From Planctomycetota bacterium (lineage in GTDB: Bacteria; Planctomycetota; GCA-002687715), in the NCBI GenBank assembly GCA_002687715.1, contig NZBC01000258.1:1-51222 (forward strand): a stretch of DNA of 51,222 nucleotides, read 5' to 3'. The notes under the pieces were generated by a model. That model saw only the letters and a program-made list of their open reading frames with translations. It was not told where the DNA came from and ran no database searches. Every line of letters starts with the position of its first letter. The stretch's first letter is position 1. A program made the position numbers and the translations under genes. Shown here piece after piece: positions 17,507-26,097 of the stretch.

Positions 17507-18196
17507 CTACGACCGGAACCGATACCCCACTTTGTGCACGGTCAGGATGTGCTGCGGGCGAGCGGCGTCTGGTTCCAGCTTGCGGCGGAGTTGCGCGATG
17601 TGCGTGTCGATGGTGCGCGTGAGGATCTGGCCGGCGTAGCCCCAGACCTCTTGCAGAAGCTGGTTGCGGGACACGACCGTGCCCTCGTGACGCAGCAAGG
17701 CCAGGAGAAGATCGTATTCCTTGGGTGCAAGCGTCACCTCTTCGCCAGAGCGACGCACGAGCCGTCGATGGGCGTCGACTTCGACCTCGCCGAAGGCGAA
17801 CTCCTCCGCGGCGTCGAAACTGGCATCGGGTCGGCGCGTGCGGCGCAGCAGCGCTTCGACGCGGGCGAGCAGCTCGAGGACACCGAACGGTTTGGTGACG
17901 TAGTCGTCGGCGCCGAGCCGGAATCCGCGCACCTTGTCCACCTCCTCGCCGCGGGCGCTGAGGATCAGGACCGGAACGTCGACCCCGTCGTCGCGGAGCG
18001 ACCGGAGCACTCGAAACCCGTCCAGTCCCGGCAGCATGAGGTCGAGGACGACAAGATCGAAGCTGCCCGTGCGGGCCGCCGCGAGGCCGGACTCGCCGTC
18101 GATCTCGACGCGGACCTCGTAACCCTCGATCTCGAGGTTGTTGGCGAGGCCGTAGGCGAGATCCTCGCTGTCCTCGACGACGAGCACCCGGGTCAC
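17507..18196 (-). CDS. OmpR/PhoB-family response regulator
   Basis: This 229-residue regulator has a receiver domain with the acidic pocket (VVEDSED), phosphoacceptor D52 in VVLDLMLPG, and the conserved lysine in DYVTKPFG. A winged-helix DNA-binding domain follows (LTRTIDTHIAQLRRKLEPD, HILTVHKVGYRF). The GTG start at 18196 overlaps the stop of the histidine kinase gene by four bases (GTGA), so the pair is translationally coupled. OmpR/PhoB regulators bind direct repeats spaced about 11 nt apart; such repeats lie immediately upstream of the operon at 19819-19857. Confidence 0.9.
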   Translation of the reverse strand: MTRVLVVEDSEDLAYGLANNLEIEGYEVRVEIDGESGLAAARTGSFDLVVLDLMLPGLDGFRVLRSLRDDGVDVPVLILSARGEEVDKVRGFRLGADDYVTKPFGVLELLARVEALLRRTRRPDASFDAAEEFAFGEVEVDAHRRLVRRSGEEVTLAPKEYDLLLALLRHEGTVVSRNQLLQEVWGYAGQILTRTIDTHIAQLRRKLEPDAARPQHILTVHKVGYRFRS

Positions 18197-19794
18197 GATG
18201 TCGCTCCCGAGGTGACGATCGGAAGGTCCACCACGAAACGTGATCCGCCTCCGGGCGGGCAGGTCACGCGCACGGTGCCTCCGAACGACGTCACGAGCTC
18301 CCGCACCAGGAACAGCCCGATCCCCGTTCCGGCGATGGCACCGGGGTCTCGACCCCGGCGGTACTTCTGCCAGATTCGATCGCGGTCGCGGCTGGGGATG
18401 CCCGGGCCCTCGTCCTGCACGAGGAGCCGGACGCCGCTCTGGTGCTGCGCGAGCCCGATCACGATCGTCTGGTCCTTGGGACCGTACTTGACCGCATTGT
18501 CGAGCAGGTTGAGGACGACCCGCCGGAACCCCTCGCGGTCGATCGCCACTGCGGGGACGTCGTCGAGCTGAGGGTCGAGATCGACCCGTCTGGCGGTCGC
18601 GAGCGGTCGGAACCCGTCCACGACCTCCTGCACGAGCGGCCGCGGCGAACACGGCTCCAGCTGCAGGCGCAGCTCCTGGCGTTCCGTGCGGGAGAACTGC
18701 AAGACGTTCTCGACCTGGTGGGTCAGCCGTCGCGCCTCCTGATCGATGATACGGAGGGATCGTCGTGCCTCCTCCTTCGTCCGCACCCGACCGAGCACCA
18801 GCGTTTCGGCGAACATTCGAATCTGGGCCAACGGCGTTCGCAGTTCGTGCGACACGCTCGCGATGAAGTCCGCGCGCAGCCGGGCCAGCAAGGCTTCCTG
18901 ACGCAACACCCAGAACGCAGCACCGGCCAGCGCGAATACGAGGCCCAGAAGCGCGAAGATCGCCGGCAGACGGGATGCCGGAAGTCCGCCGATCACCAGC
19001 CGGTCCGCCGCTGCGAGGGGAAGGGTCGCCGTCACCGTGAATCCGCCGAGCTCGTCGTCCAGGGTGCGAGACGAGGCGATCGTCTCTCCCGTCACCCGCC
19101 CGCTGGTGAAGAGCACCCGGCCTTTGTTGGAACGCACGTCGATGCGGAGCAGCTCCCGTTGGGCGTTTTTGTCCACCAACGCGGGCGGCAGTAGTAGCTG
19201 ATGGACCGAGACCGCCTTGAGCAGGTTGTGGAACTCTCGGGTATCGAGCTCGAGCGCATAGAGCGGCTGCGGACACTCTTCGCTTCCGGGAAAGCTCGCG
19301 AGCAGGTAGATGTGGGTCCGCTTCGCCCGACGCTCGACGACCAGTCGCTTGGCCGGGACCGCGAGTGTCTCCTTCTCGCGTTTCAGCAACCCCTGGAGCC
19401 AGGCGCGCTCCTGGGCGTCGTAGCCGGGCTCGCTGGTCCGGAGTTCACCGGTCTTGCCGTCGATCCGGTGGTAGCTACGAACCAGCTTCCAAGCCGATTC
19501 GAGGTAGTCGAATTTCTTCGGGTGGATGTCCGCTCGCATCGGCAGATGCGGGACCTTCTCCTCCGAGGCCCGTTGCATGTGATAGACGGGCGTCAGAGTG
19601 ACTTCGTACCAACCTTGCTTGAGTCCGGCGAGATAGGCGTCGGCGGCAGCGGACGCGTAGTCGCCGAGGAGGTTGCGCGCGACGCGCTCGTGCGAGCGGG
19701 TCGCCTCCGCTGCCTCCCACGCGAGGAGGCCCACGGGGACGAGGAGCAGAAGGAGGAGCAGCCCGACGAGCGCTGTTCTCGTTCGCCACCACAC
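18193..19794 (-). CDS. Membrane sensor histidine kinase
   Basis: The 533-residue kinase begins at a GTG just before its first membrane segment (ALVGLLLLLLLVPVGLLAW). A large extracytoplasmic sensor region (about 30-245) precedes the second membrane segment (LPAIFALLGLVFALAGAAFW). No clear HAMP linker is seen. The catalytic core has the H-box SVSHELRTPLAQIRMF, N-box LNLLDNAVKYGP, G1 DEGPGIP and G2 GTGIGLFLVRELV. It phosphorylates the response regulator encoded directly downstream. The signal sensed is unknown. Confidence 0.9.
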   Translation of the reverse strand: MWWRTRTALVGLLLLLLLVPVGLLAWEAAEATRSHERVARNLLGDYASAAADAYLAGLKQGWYEVTLTPVYHMQRASEEKVPHLPMRADIHPKKFDYLESAWKLVRSYHRIDGKTGELRTSEPGYDAQERAWLQGLLKREKETLAVPAKRLVVERRAKRTHIYLLASFPGSEECPQPLYALELDTREFHNLLKAVSVHQLLLPPALVDKNAQRELLRIDVRSNKGRVLFTSGRVTGETIASSRTLDDELGGFTVTATLPLAAADRLVIGGLPASRLPAIFALLGLVFALAGAAFWVLRQEALLARLRADFIASVSHELRTPLAQIRMFAETLVLGRVRTKEEARRSLRIIDQEARRLTHQVENVLQFSRTERQELRLQLEPCSPRPLVQEVVDGFRPLATARRVDLDPQLDDVPAVAIDREGFRRVVLNLLDNAVKYGPKDQTIVIGLAQHQSGVRLLVQDEGPGIPSRDRDRIWQKYRRGRDPGAIAGTGIGLFLVRELVTSFGGTVRVTCPPGGGSRFVVDLPIVTSGATS

Positions 19795-19818
19795 CCGTCG
19801 GCAACCCCCGTTCAGTGG

Positions 19819-19857
19819 CCTGACCCTCTTTTTACCCCGCCCTGACCTTTCCCTGAC
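19819..19857 (-). promoter_or_regulatory. 11-nt phased CCTGAC repeats upstream of two-component operon
   Basis: CCTGAC occurs at 19819-19824, 19841-19846 and 19852-19857 on the plus strand, so start positions differ by 22 and 11 nt. Read toward the operon the unit is GTCAGG. This spacing is what tandem OmpR/PhoB-type regulators bind, and the site lies in the 65 nt between the upstream stop and the kinase start, suggesting autoregulation. Confidence 0.5.
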
Positions 19858-19859
19858 AC

Positions 19860-21002
19860 TTACGCTTCCTCGGACAGCGCTGCGTCGAGATCGTCCCAGA
19901 GGTCCTCCACGTCCTCGATACCCGCGGAAAGGCGCACCAGGTTTCGCGGCACTGGGGAGTCCGGAGGCTCCACGAGCATCCGATGTTCGATCAGCGTGTG
20001 GACGCCCCCGAGGCTGGTCGCGCGATGCAGCAGCGACAGCTTCGAGGTGAACGCGCGCGCGCCCATCTCCCCTCCTGCGACGAGGAACGAGAGCATCCCT
20101 CCGAACCGCGCCATCTGTCTGCTGGCGAGCGCGTGATCCGGGTGATCGGGCAATCCCGGGTAGTAGACCCGCTCGACCCCCGCGTGCCCATCGAGCCGGC
20201 GGGCCAGCTCGGCTGCGTTGGTGCAGTGGGCTTCGAGTCGCAGCCAGAGCGTCGATACTCCGCGCAGCGCCAGCCAACAGTCGAAGGGCGACGGGACCGC
20301 ACCCGCCGTTCGCTGAGTGGTACGAATCCGTTCCCAGAGCATCGACGACGGGTCGCGGGGCAGGAGGACGCCGCCCGTGACGTCGCTGTGCCCGGACAGG
20401 TACTTCGTCGTCGCGTGGAGCACGAGGTCGGCACCGAGCGCGAGCGGCTGTTGCAGGAGCGGCGTCGCGAATGTGTTGTCGACGAGCAGGAGCGTGCCGG
20501 CATTGCGGCAGCGCGCCGCGAGTGCGGGAAGATCCACGACCTCGAGTCGCGGATTGGTCGGCGATTCGCACCACACGACTGTGACTCCGTCGGCGAGCAC
20601 GGTTTCGACCGCATCGTCGTCACGCAGATCGACGTCGACGAAGCTAAACCCCGCACGCGACCAGACCTTGGTCATCATCGTGCGCGTGCCGTGATAGAGG
20701 TCGTGCGAGCACACCACACGACTGCCCGGGTCGAGTGCCTGCAGCACGGCGTTCGCTGCGGCTGAACCCGAAGCGAACGCCGCGGCCTCAGCGCCGTCTT
20801 CCAGTGATGCGATGCACGCCTCCCAGGCGTCGCGATTCGGATTCTGATATCGGGCGTAGGAGTACTCGGACGGCAGATCGCCCGCTGCGTCGCGAGCGAA
20901 CGTCGTGGACAGATGCACGGGTGTGACGACGGCTCCCGTACGAGGGTCAGGCGTACGTCCGGCGTGCACGACCCGCGTTGCCAGGCGATGGGATGCGCTC
21001 AT
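19860..21002 (-). CDS. Trans-sulfuration PLP enzyme (cystathionine gamma-synthase/lyase family)
   Basis: The 380-residue protein is a complete Cys/Met metabolism PLP-dependent enzyme: YARYQNPNRDAWE, ASGSAAANAVLQ, SHDLYHGT, VVWCESPTNPRLEVVD, VDNTFATP and the PLP lysine in HATTKYLSGHSDVTGG. Members interconvert cysteine, homocysteine and cystathionine; synthase, gamma-lyase and O-succinylhomoserine sulfhydrylase cannot be separated by eye. A TACGAT box (21014-21009) lies 6 nt before the ATG, so it may have its own leaderless transcript while also following the redox operon. Confidence 0.88.
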   Translation of the reverse strand: MSASHRLATRVVHAGRTPDPRTGAVVTPVHLSTTFARDAAGDLPSEYSYARYQNPNRDAWEACIASLEDGAEAAAFASGSAAANAVLQALDPGSRVVCSHDLYHGTRTMMTKVWSRAGFSFVDVDLRDDDAVETVLADGVTVVWCESPTNPRLEVVDLPALAARCRNAGTLLLVDNTFATPLLQQPLALGADLVLHATTKYLSGHSDVTGGVLLPRDPSSMLWERIRTTQRTAGAVPSPFDCWLALRGVSTLWLRLEAHCTNAAELARRLDGHAGVERVYYPGLPDHPDHALASRQMARFGGMLSFLVAGGEMGARAFTSKLSLLHRATSLGGVHTLIEHRMLVEPPDSPVPRNLVRLSAGIEDVEDLWDDLDAALSEEA

Positions 21003-21032
21003 GCCGGAATCGTACCCGGCGCAGGCCAGCGA

Positions 21033-22532
21033 CTACCGAGGGAGGGCGTTGAGGGTGTAGTACGCGACCGGATGCAGCAGTCGCTCGCCGTCCGGGCTGC
21101 GCACGCCGTCCAGGTGGAGTTCGTGAACGTGCCCGATGCGGAGGCCGTCCACCGACAACCGGACCGTCCGACCGTCTTCGGCGAGGCGTGCGGATGTGAT
21201 GGTTGGCTTCGAGTGATCGACCTCGGGGCTGCCGTACGTCTTCTGGTACCGATAGGTGTAGGTCGTCATTCGGTAGGACGCTGGATCGCTCGCGACCTTG
21301 CGGTCGACGGCTCGCGTGAAGAGGAGCTGGAATCCGTCGGGCATGATCCGCATCTCCTGGACCTCGAGCGGCGCCTTGCCGGTCCAACTCAGACGCTGGA
21401 GGCTGTAGGGCTTGGTGCCGCGCGTAGGCCAGCCGCGACTGCAGCCTCCCGTGATCAGATGGCCCTGCCGCGTCACGGCCAGGCCGATGACGCCGGTCGC
21501 GAAGCCCTGGCGGAACGGGAAACACGCGCCCTGATAGACCTCCCCGACCTTCTCGAGCCATACCCGCATGACCAGGCTCAACGTGTAGTCGCCAACGAAG
21601 AGCTGATTCGCGAACGGGCCGAAGCGCCCTTGCGATACGTCGAGCATGATCGCCGATGCCGACTGTCCCATCTTCTTGTACGGGAAGACCACCGCCGGCG
21701 GCACGAGCTGAGGGACGCGCTTCGCCTCCTCGTGTTGACGGTAGTCGCGCCCGCCTCGCGGGACCTCTGGACGGGGACCCATTCCTGGCGCACGGTCATA
21801 CCAGGGGAACGAGATCGGGTGCCCCATGAACCCTTGTGGCTTCAGGTGCTTCAACCCACAGGCGCCGTTCCACGGTCCCTGGTTCTCGGTGTAGAAGACG
21901 TCACCCGCAGCGTTGATGCCGACGCCCCCGGGCGAACGAAGTCCGCTGCACGTGGGAATGCTGCGTCCGTCCGTGGTGATCCGCTGTGCCCAGCCTCGGA
22001 ACGGGTGCTTCGACGTGTACGAACCCGTGAGGCAGTGCGCGACCCAGAGGTTGCCGTCACGGTCGAAGATCGACCCGTAGGTGAACTCGTGTTCACCACC
22101 GAATCCCCACGCATCGCTCACGGTCTCGAAGAGATCGGCGCGACCGTCGCCGTTCTCGTCGACGAGACGGGTCACCTCGCACTGCTGGGTCGCATAAAGC
22201 GCCCCGTTCTTCTCCGCGAGTCCGAAGACCTCGTGGAGTCCGGACGCGAAGAGTTGGTACTTCGGGCGGGGCGGATCCTCATCCAGACCGGTCGCAAGAA
22301 AGACGTCGCCGCGGCGAGTTCCGATTGCCACCCGACCGTCTGGCAGCTCGACCAGACTCGAAGCCTCCAGCGTCACCGTCCACGGGACGACCAGGGTCTG
22401 CATTCGGTAGTAGACCTGCTCACGGGCCGCGAGATTCGGATCCACCGGCGTGACCTTCGCCGCCTCCACCTGGCCGGGTGCCGACGCAACGAGAGTGAGC
22501 ACGACGCTCAAACGGAGCATGATACTTACCAT
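21033..22532 (-). CDS. Secreted sorbosone-dehydrogenase-like beta-propeller protein
   Basis: The 499-residue exported protein has blades with propeller motifs such as SLVELPDGRVAIGTRRGDVF, VTRLVDENGDGRADLFETV and IFDRDGNLWVAH, resembling PQQ-type/L-sorbosone dehydrogenase propellers common in Planctomycetota. The C-terminal 100 residues form a beta domain (AVDRKVASDPASYRMTTYTY). The ATG at 22532 overlaps the stop of the cytochrome gene (ATGGTAA); an ATG at 22520 is an alternative. Coupling to a five-haem protein suggests that it is the dehydrogenase or binding partner in an electron-transfer pathway. The substrate is unknown. Confidence 0.8.
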   Translation of the reverse strand: MVSIMLRLSVVLTLVASAPGQVEAAKVTPVDPNLAAREQVYYRMQTLVVPWTVTLEASSLVELPDGRVAIGTRRGDVFLATGLDEDPPRPKYQLFASGLHEVFGLAEKNGALYATQQCEVTRLVDENGDGRADLFETVSDAWGFGGEHEFTYGSIFDRDGNLWVAHCLTGSYTSKHPFRGWAQRITTDGRSIPTCSGLRSPGGVGINAAGDVFYTENQGPWNGACGLKHLKPQGFMGHPISFPWYDRAPGMGPRPEVPRGGRDYRQHEEAKRVPQLVPPAVVFPYKKMGQSASAIMLDVSQGRFGPFANQLFVGDYTLSLVMRVWLEKVGEVYQGACFPFRQGFATGVIGLAVTRQGHLITGGCSRGWPTRGTKPYSLQRLSWTGKAPLEVQEMRIMPDGFQLLFTRAVDRKVASDPASYRMTTYTYRYQKTYGSPEVDHSKPTITSARLAEDGRTVRLSVDGLRIGHVHELHLDGVRSPDGERLLHPVAYYTLNALPR

Positions 22533-25225
22533 CGGTATTCCACCTCGATGCGCGCCTTGCCATTCCTGAACCGCAGGGGAACGCGCAGCGTCCGCGCGGC
22601 ACCATCCCCGACCGCGCGCGCCGCCGCGCCGTTTACCTTGATCACGAGCTTGTCACCAACGGAGTGACCGCCTTCGACGTCGGCGATTCTCGGCCCGCCC
22701 GCGAGCCTCAGCCAGAGATCGTCGGGCGGAGACTTGGACGACAGGGTGACGGTCCGCAGGAGCCCCGTATTCTGCCCCGGCCCGATCGCGCGAGTGAAGT
22801 CCTCGATCGAGACGTCTCCGAGTGCAAGTCGGAACGTCGGTCGCCGTAGTTTGTCGAGCCGGTATCCGCGGAATCGCTGTCCGGACACCCGCCCTTCCCG
22901 CGCCGGCCACGGTGATTCTGGCGTGGGCAACCTCGCCCACTCGGAGCCTTTGGGGAACCGGATCGGGTCGTGACCGTGCACCCCGATCCGGCCCATGCCC
23001 TGGCTGCGCCAATGCCCCGCGACGTTCAGGAACCGGCCCTTCCAGAGCACGGCGTGGCGCATCTCCTCGGCGTCGTACGCGAAATGCACGAGCTCGGGAT
23101 GGCCCACGGCGATCCCTCGCATGCCTGCGTCGCGCAGCTTGCCGCGATAGACCACTGCCTCGCCGCCCACGATCAGCTCGAGGCTTTGTCGGCTCACACC
23201 CTGTGGCGCGAGTGCGCGCCGGCCGTCCGAAAGATACGTCCAGATGGCCGCGAACTGCCGGTCGAGGTTCTTCCCCAACACCTCCTCGTGCGGGAGATAG
23301 GTGGGCATGCGTGTTCCCGGGTTGTAGGTGCCCGGATCGCGAATCCACCTCTGGAACCAGTCCTCGTGAATGCGCTCCGTCACGCCAACGAGGTCGGACA
23401 TCTGCATCGTTGCGGCCACGCGTCCGTTGAAGTGGTGGCACGCGACACAGTTGAACCCGCCTTCCATGCCGACGAGTCGCCTTCCCGCGGTCTTCTGCGC
23501 CACCGGGTCGTCGTTGACGCGGGGCGGCGTCGACGGTTTGCGATCGACGCGCACGAAGTCCTCGGCGAGCCCCATCGTCGGGGTCGCACCGTATCGCGGC
23601 ATGCGGGTGTGAAACAACGGACGAACGGCCGCCCCTTCGGTCAGCACGCGCTTCAGCCACGGTTGCTTGAGCTTGTCACCGACGCCCGTGAGGCGCGGAG
23701 GGATCCGTCCCTCGACCCCTTGGTTGATCCCGCCCGACGTGAAATACGGATCTCGCGACTCGGCGGGACCTCCGGCGCCGTCGCGTTCGTGACAGGCGTA
23801 GCAATTGAGGGCGAGCAGGCGATCGGTGATCCGCTGCGCGTGTGGCGGGGTCGAGACACGAGTCGGCAGGCTCCGCAGCGCCGCCCGCAGCGCGTTGCGC
23901 TGACCTGGGTCGAGTGGATAGCGGACGGCGCGAGCCGGCGGTGCTTCCGACAGGCAGCCCCCATCCGGATCGAGACCCACGAGACCGTGTGTGTCGGACG
24001 GGCGCTGCGCCTTCGCATCGGCCTGATGGCACGACCCGCAGCCCTCGCTCGCGAACGCTTCGCGCCCTCGGACGACGCGAGTCGGATCTGCCCGGAACGG
24101 TTCCGGTTCGCTCACGGCGTTGCGGGTGCTGCGCAGGTCGTCGCGACCGATGGGGCGCTTCGCCAGCCCGGGCCCGGCCCACGCCACCTCGAGCACCGTG
24201 TTGCGGACGCGCTGGAAGTACGTGACGCGCAAAGCGCGCCATCCCGCCTTCAACTCGACTCGTCCTGACTTCGAGATCGCCTTCTGGTTGCGACGATGGC
24301 CGTCGTTGTCGACCACGAGCCGACTGTCGATCCAGAGCCGGCTCCCGTCGTCGGAGTTGACGTGGAACGTGTAGGTCCCGTCGTGCGGCACCTTCAAGAA
24401 TCCATCGAAACGAAGGACGAAGTCGTTGCCCCGCCGCGCCAGCTTGGGATCGAACGCGTCACACAGGCCCGTTCGCTCGGGGTCCGGCGCCTCCTTCTCG
24501 AACGCATCGAGAGTCTCGTACTTCTTGCGATACATCGCATACGAGAGCGTCCCGGGCAGCACGGTCTTGCGCAGGAGGAAGTGAGCGATGTCGCGAGCTT
24601 CACGGTCGCTCAGTGAGAGGTTCGGCATGCGCCCTGCCGGACGTATGCGGGTGGGGTCTCGAAGGAACCGCCACAGCCCGTCGAACCCGTACTTCTCACC
24701 GACGAAGGCGGTGAGCGGGACGCTGCCCCTCGGCGAGTCGCCCTCGACCCGGGTCGGCTCGTGGCAGGCGACACATCCGACCTGATGATAGGACGCCTCG
24801 CCGCGGAGCGCCGCGCCGAGGTCGGGCACGGTCCGCTGCATCGGTCGCCGGGTCAGTGACCGCAGCCAATGCACGATGTCCAACGCCACTTCGCCGGCCA
24901 CGTCGCCATGGCGCGGGGCCAGGACATCGGGCATGGTGGTGCCAGGCTTCACCGTTGACGGCGCTGCGATGAACCTGGCGAGCCACCGAGGATCCGCGCG
25001 CCGTGCGACCTCCCTCAGGTCGGGCGCGGTCGTCGCGACCACGTGCGAAGCGGCGTCACCGGGCTCGTGGCACGCCGTGCAGGACAACCCTCCAAGGAGG
25101 AGGCGGCCCGCGTCGACGGTGTTGGCCGCGTGGGTGACTCCGGGAACGACAGGTGCCGCCTGGCCGCGCGAGGCGCCCACGACGACGACGGTGAACAGGA
25201 ACAGGAATGCGGCGGCCCTCGGCAT
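22526..25225 (-). CDS. Multihaem cytochrome with PA14 domain
   Basis: This 899-residue exported protein has a signal peptide (AAAFLFLFTVVVVGASRGQA) and five CxxCH haem motifs: CTACH, CVACH, CGSCH, CYACH and CVACH. Between the second and third is a PA14-like domain (FDGFLKVPHDGTYTFHVNSD, SRLWIDSRLVVDNDG), a sugar-binding fold. The C-terminal region (about 700-899) is beta-rich with RFRGYRLDKLRRPTFRL, close to domains of planctomycete dehydrogenases. It lies between the selenoprotein gene and the propeller gene in one orientation and likely passes electrons from carbohydrate or alcohol oxidation. A TATGAT box 9 nt before the ATG may add an internal promoter. Confidence 0.82.
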   Translation of the reverse strand: MPRAAAFLFLFTVVVVGASRGQAAPVVPGVTHAANTVDAGRLLLGGLSCTACHEPGDAASHVVATTAPDLREVARRADPRWLARFIAAPSTVKPGTTMPDVLAPRHGDVAGEVALDIVHWLRSLTRRPMQRTVPDLGAALRGEASYHQVGCVACHEPTRVEGDSPRGSVPLTAFVGEKYGFDGLWRFLRDPTRIRPAGRMPNLSLSDREARDIAHFLLRKTVLPGTLSYAMYRKKYETLDAFEKEAPDPERTGLCDAFDPKLARRGNDFVLRFDGFLKVPHDGTYTFHVNSDDGSRLWIDSRLVVDNDGHRRNQKAISKSGRVELKAGWRALRVTYFQRVRNTVLEVAWAGPGLAKRPIGRDDLRSTRNAVSEPEPFRADPTRVVRGREAFASEGCGSCHQADAKAQRPSDTHGLVGLDPDGGCLSEAPPARAVRYPLDPGQRNALRAALRSLPTRVSTPPHAQRITDRLLALNCYACHERDGAGGPAESRDPYFTSGGINQGVEGRIPPRLTGVGDKLKQPWLKRVLTEGAAVRPLFHTRMPRYGATPTMGLAEDFVRVDRKPSTPPRVNDDPVAQKTAGRRLVGMEGGFNCVACHHFNGRVAATMQMSDLVGVTERIHEDWFQRWIRDPGTYNPGTRMPTYLPHEEVLGKNLDRQFAAIWTYLSDGRRALAPQGVSRQSLELIVGGEAVVYRGKLRDAGMRGIAVGHPELVHFAYDAEEMRHAVLWKGRFLNVAGHWRSQGMGRIGVHGHDPIRFPKGSEWARLPTPESPWPAREGRVSGQRFRGYRLDKLRRPTFRLALGDVSIEDFTRAIGPGQNTGLLRTVTLSSKSPPDDLWLRLAGGPRIADVEGGHSVGDKLVIKVNGAAARAVGDGAARTLRVPLRFRNGKARIEVEYRW

Positions 25226-25299
25226 GGTGGCAAGATCATACCGAGGGCGCGCGCCGCCGCAGGAGGCTGCACCCCCCCGTAGGGGGCGCTTTCCGCCCG

Positions 25300-25968
25300 C
25301 TAGTTTCCTCGGCCTTGACTCTTCTTGTTCTTCGTGGACTTCCTTGGCGCTACGCCCTTGTTCTTCAGCACGGCCTTGATGGAGTCCTCGAGCTTCTCGG
25401 GCGAGAAGCCGCGAGGGCCCCGCGCGCCGGCGTAGGCGATCTTGCCCTTCTTGTCGACGAGGAAGAGCCGGTCGGGGAAGCCCGCGTACGCGGTCCCGGC
25501 GGTGTTCTTCATGTTGTCGATGACGGCGGGCATGGAGAGCTTGAGGTTCTCCACGCACTCGGATGCCACCTCGGTGCGCTCTTCGAAGGTCTTTGGTTGC
25601 TTGACCTCAGGTCCGCGCCCCCGTCCGCGGCCCCGGCCCCGTCTTTCGTCTGACGGGTGGGCTTCACGGATGTAGACGAGCAGGAACTGCACCTTCTTGC
25701 CGTAGGTCTGGTAGAGCTTTTCGAGACGACCTGCCTCGCGACGGAAGGGCGGTCACGTGTAGGAACCGAAGATCAAGGCGACGGGCTTCTTGCCCTCGTA
25801 GCTCGAGAGCTTGATCTTCTTCTTCTTCGTCTTCAGGACCTTGAGGTTGAAGTCAGGCGCGTCCGCCCCCTCCTTGGGGGCGTTGCCACCACCCCGCCGG
25901 AATTGGGCCGGGGCAACCACGCACGCCAGCAAGACAGCGAGGCCGATGAGGATCGCTCGGTTGAACAT
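25300..25968 (-). CDS. Deiodinase-like selenoprotein with in-frame UGA (Sec72)
   Basis: The gene runs from an ATG at 25968 (AGGAG 6 nt upstream) to 25300, interrupted only by a TGA at 25755-25753 in the same frame. Before it is a signal peptide and a thioredoxin-like start (DAPDFNLKVLKT); around it is FGSYT-Sec-PPFRREA; after it come VQFLLVYIREAHPSDE and FPDRLFLVDKKGKIAY. This is the iodothyronine deiodinase/redoxin pattern, in which Sec lies between GSxT and PPF and YIxEAHxSD follows. With Sec the protein has 222 residues. A SECIS-like hairpin follows the UGA. It is probably an exported thiol/selenol redox enzyme; iodine chemistry is not implied. A GRGRGRGRGRG run interrupts the domain. Confidence 0.88.
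25722..25738 (-). promoter_or_regulatory. Bacterial SECIS-like hairpin
   Basis: On the minus strand, 14 nt after the UGA, CGAGGC pairs with GTCTCG (one G-U) around the loop AGGTC. The apical GC-AGGTC is the same as that in the E. coli fdhF SECIS bound by SelB. The loop starts 20 nt after the UGA, within the known spacing range. Confidence 0.75.
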
Positions 25969-26097
25969 GGTGTCTCCTGGAGGGAAGTCCGAGGACCCCT
26001 CAGCTTGGTCTACGCTCGGCGCACCGCTCCCTTTCTCCTCGCGGGTCGGATTCGCCCGGCGGTTCTGGATTCTGCCCCAAGGCCTTATCCTCGCGTC

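Noticed and set aside
25753..25755. Reading the TGA as a nonsense mutation or frameshift in a pseudogene
   Set aside because: The frame is kept on both sides, the flanking residues match the Sec position of the family, and a SECIS-like hairpin follows.
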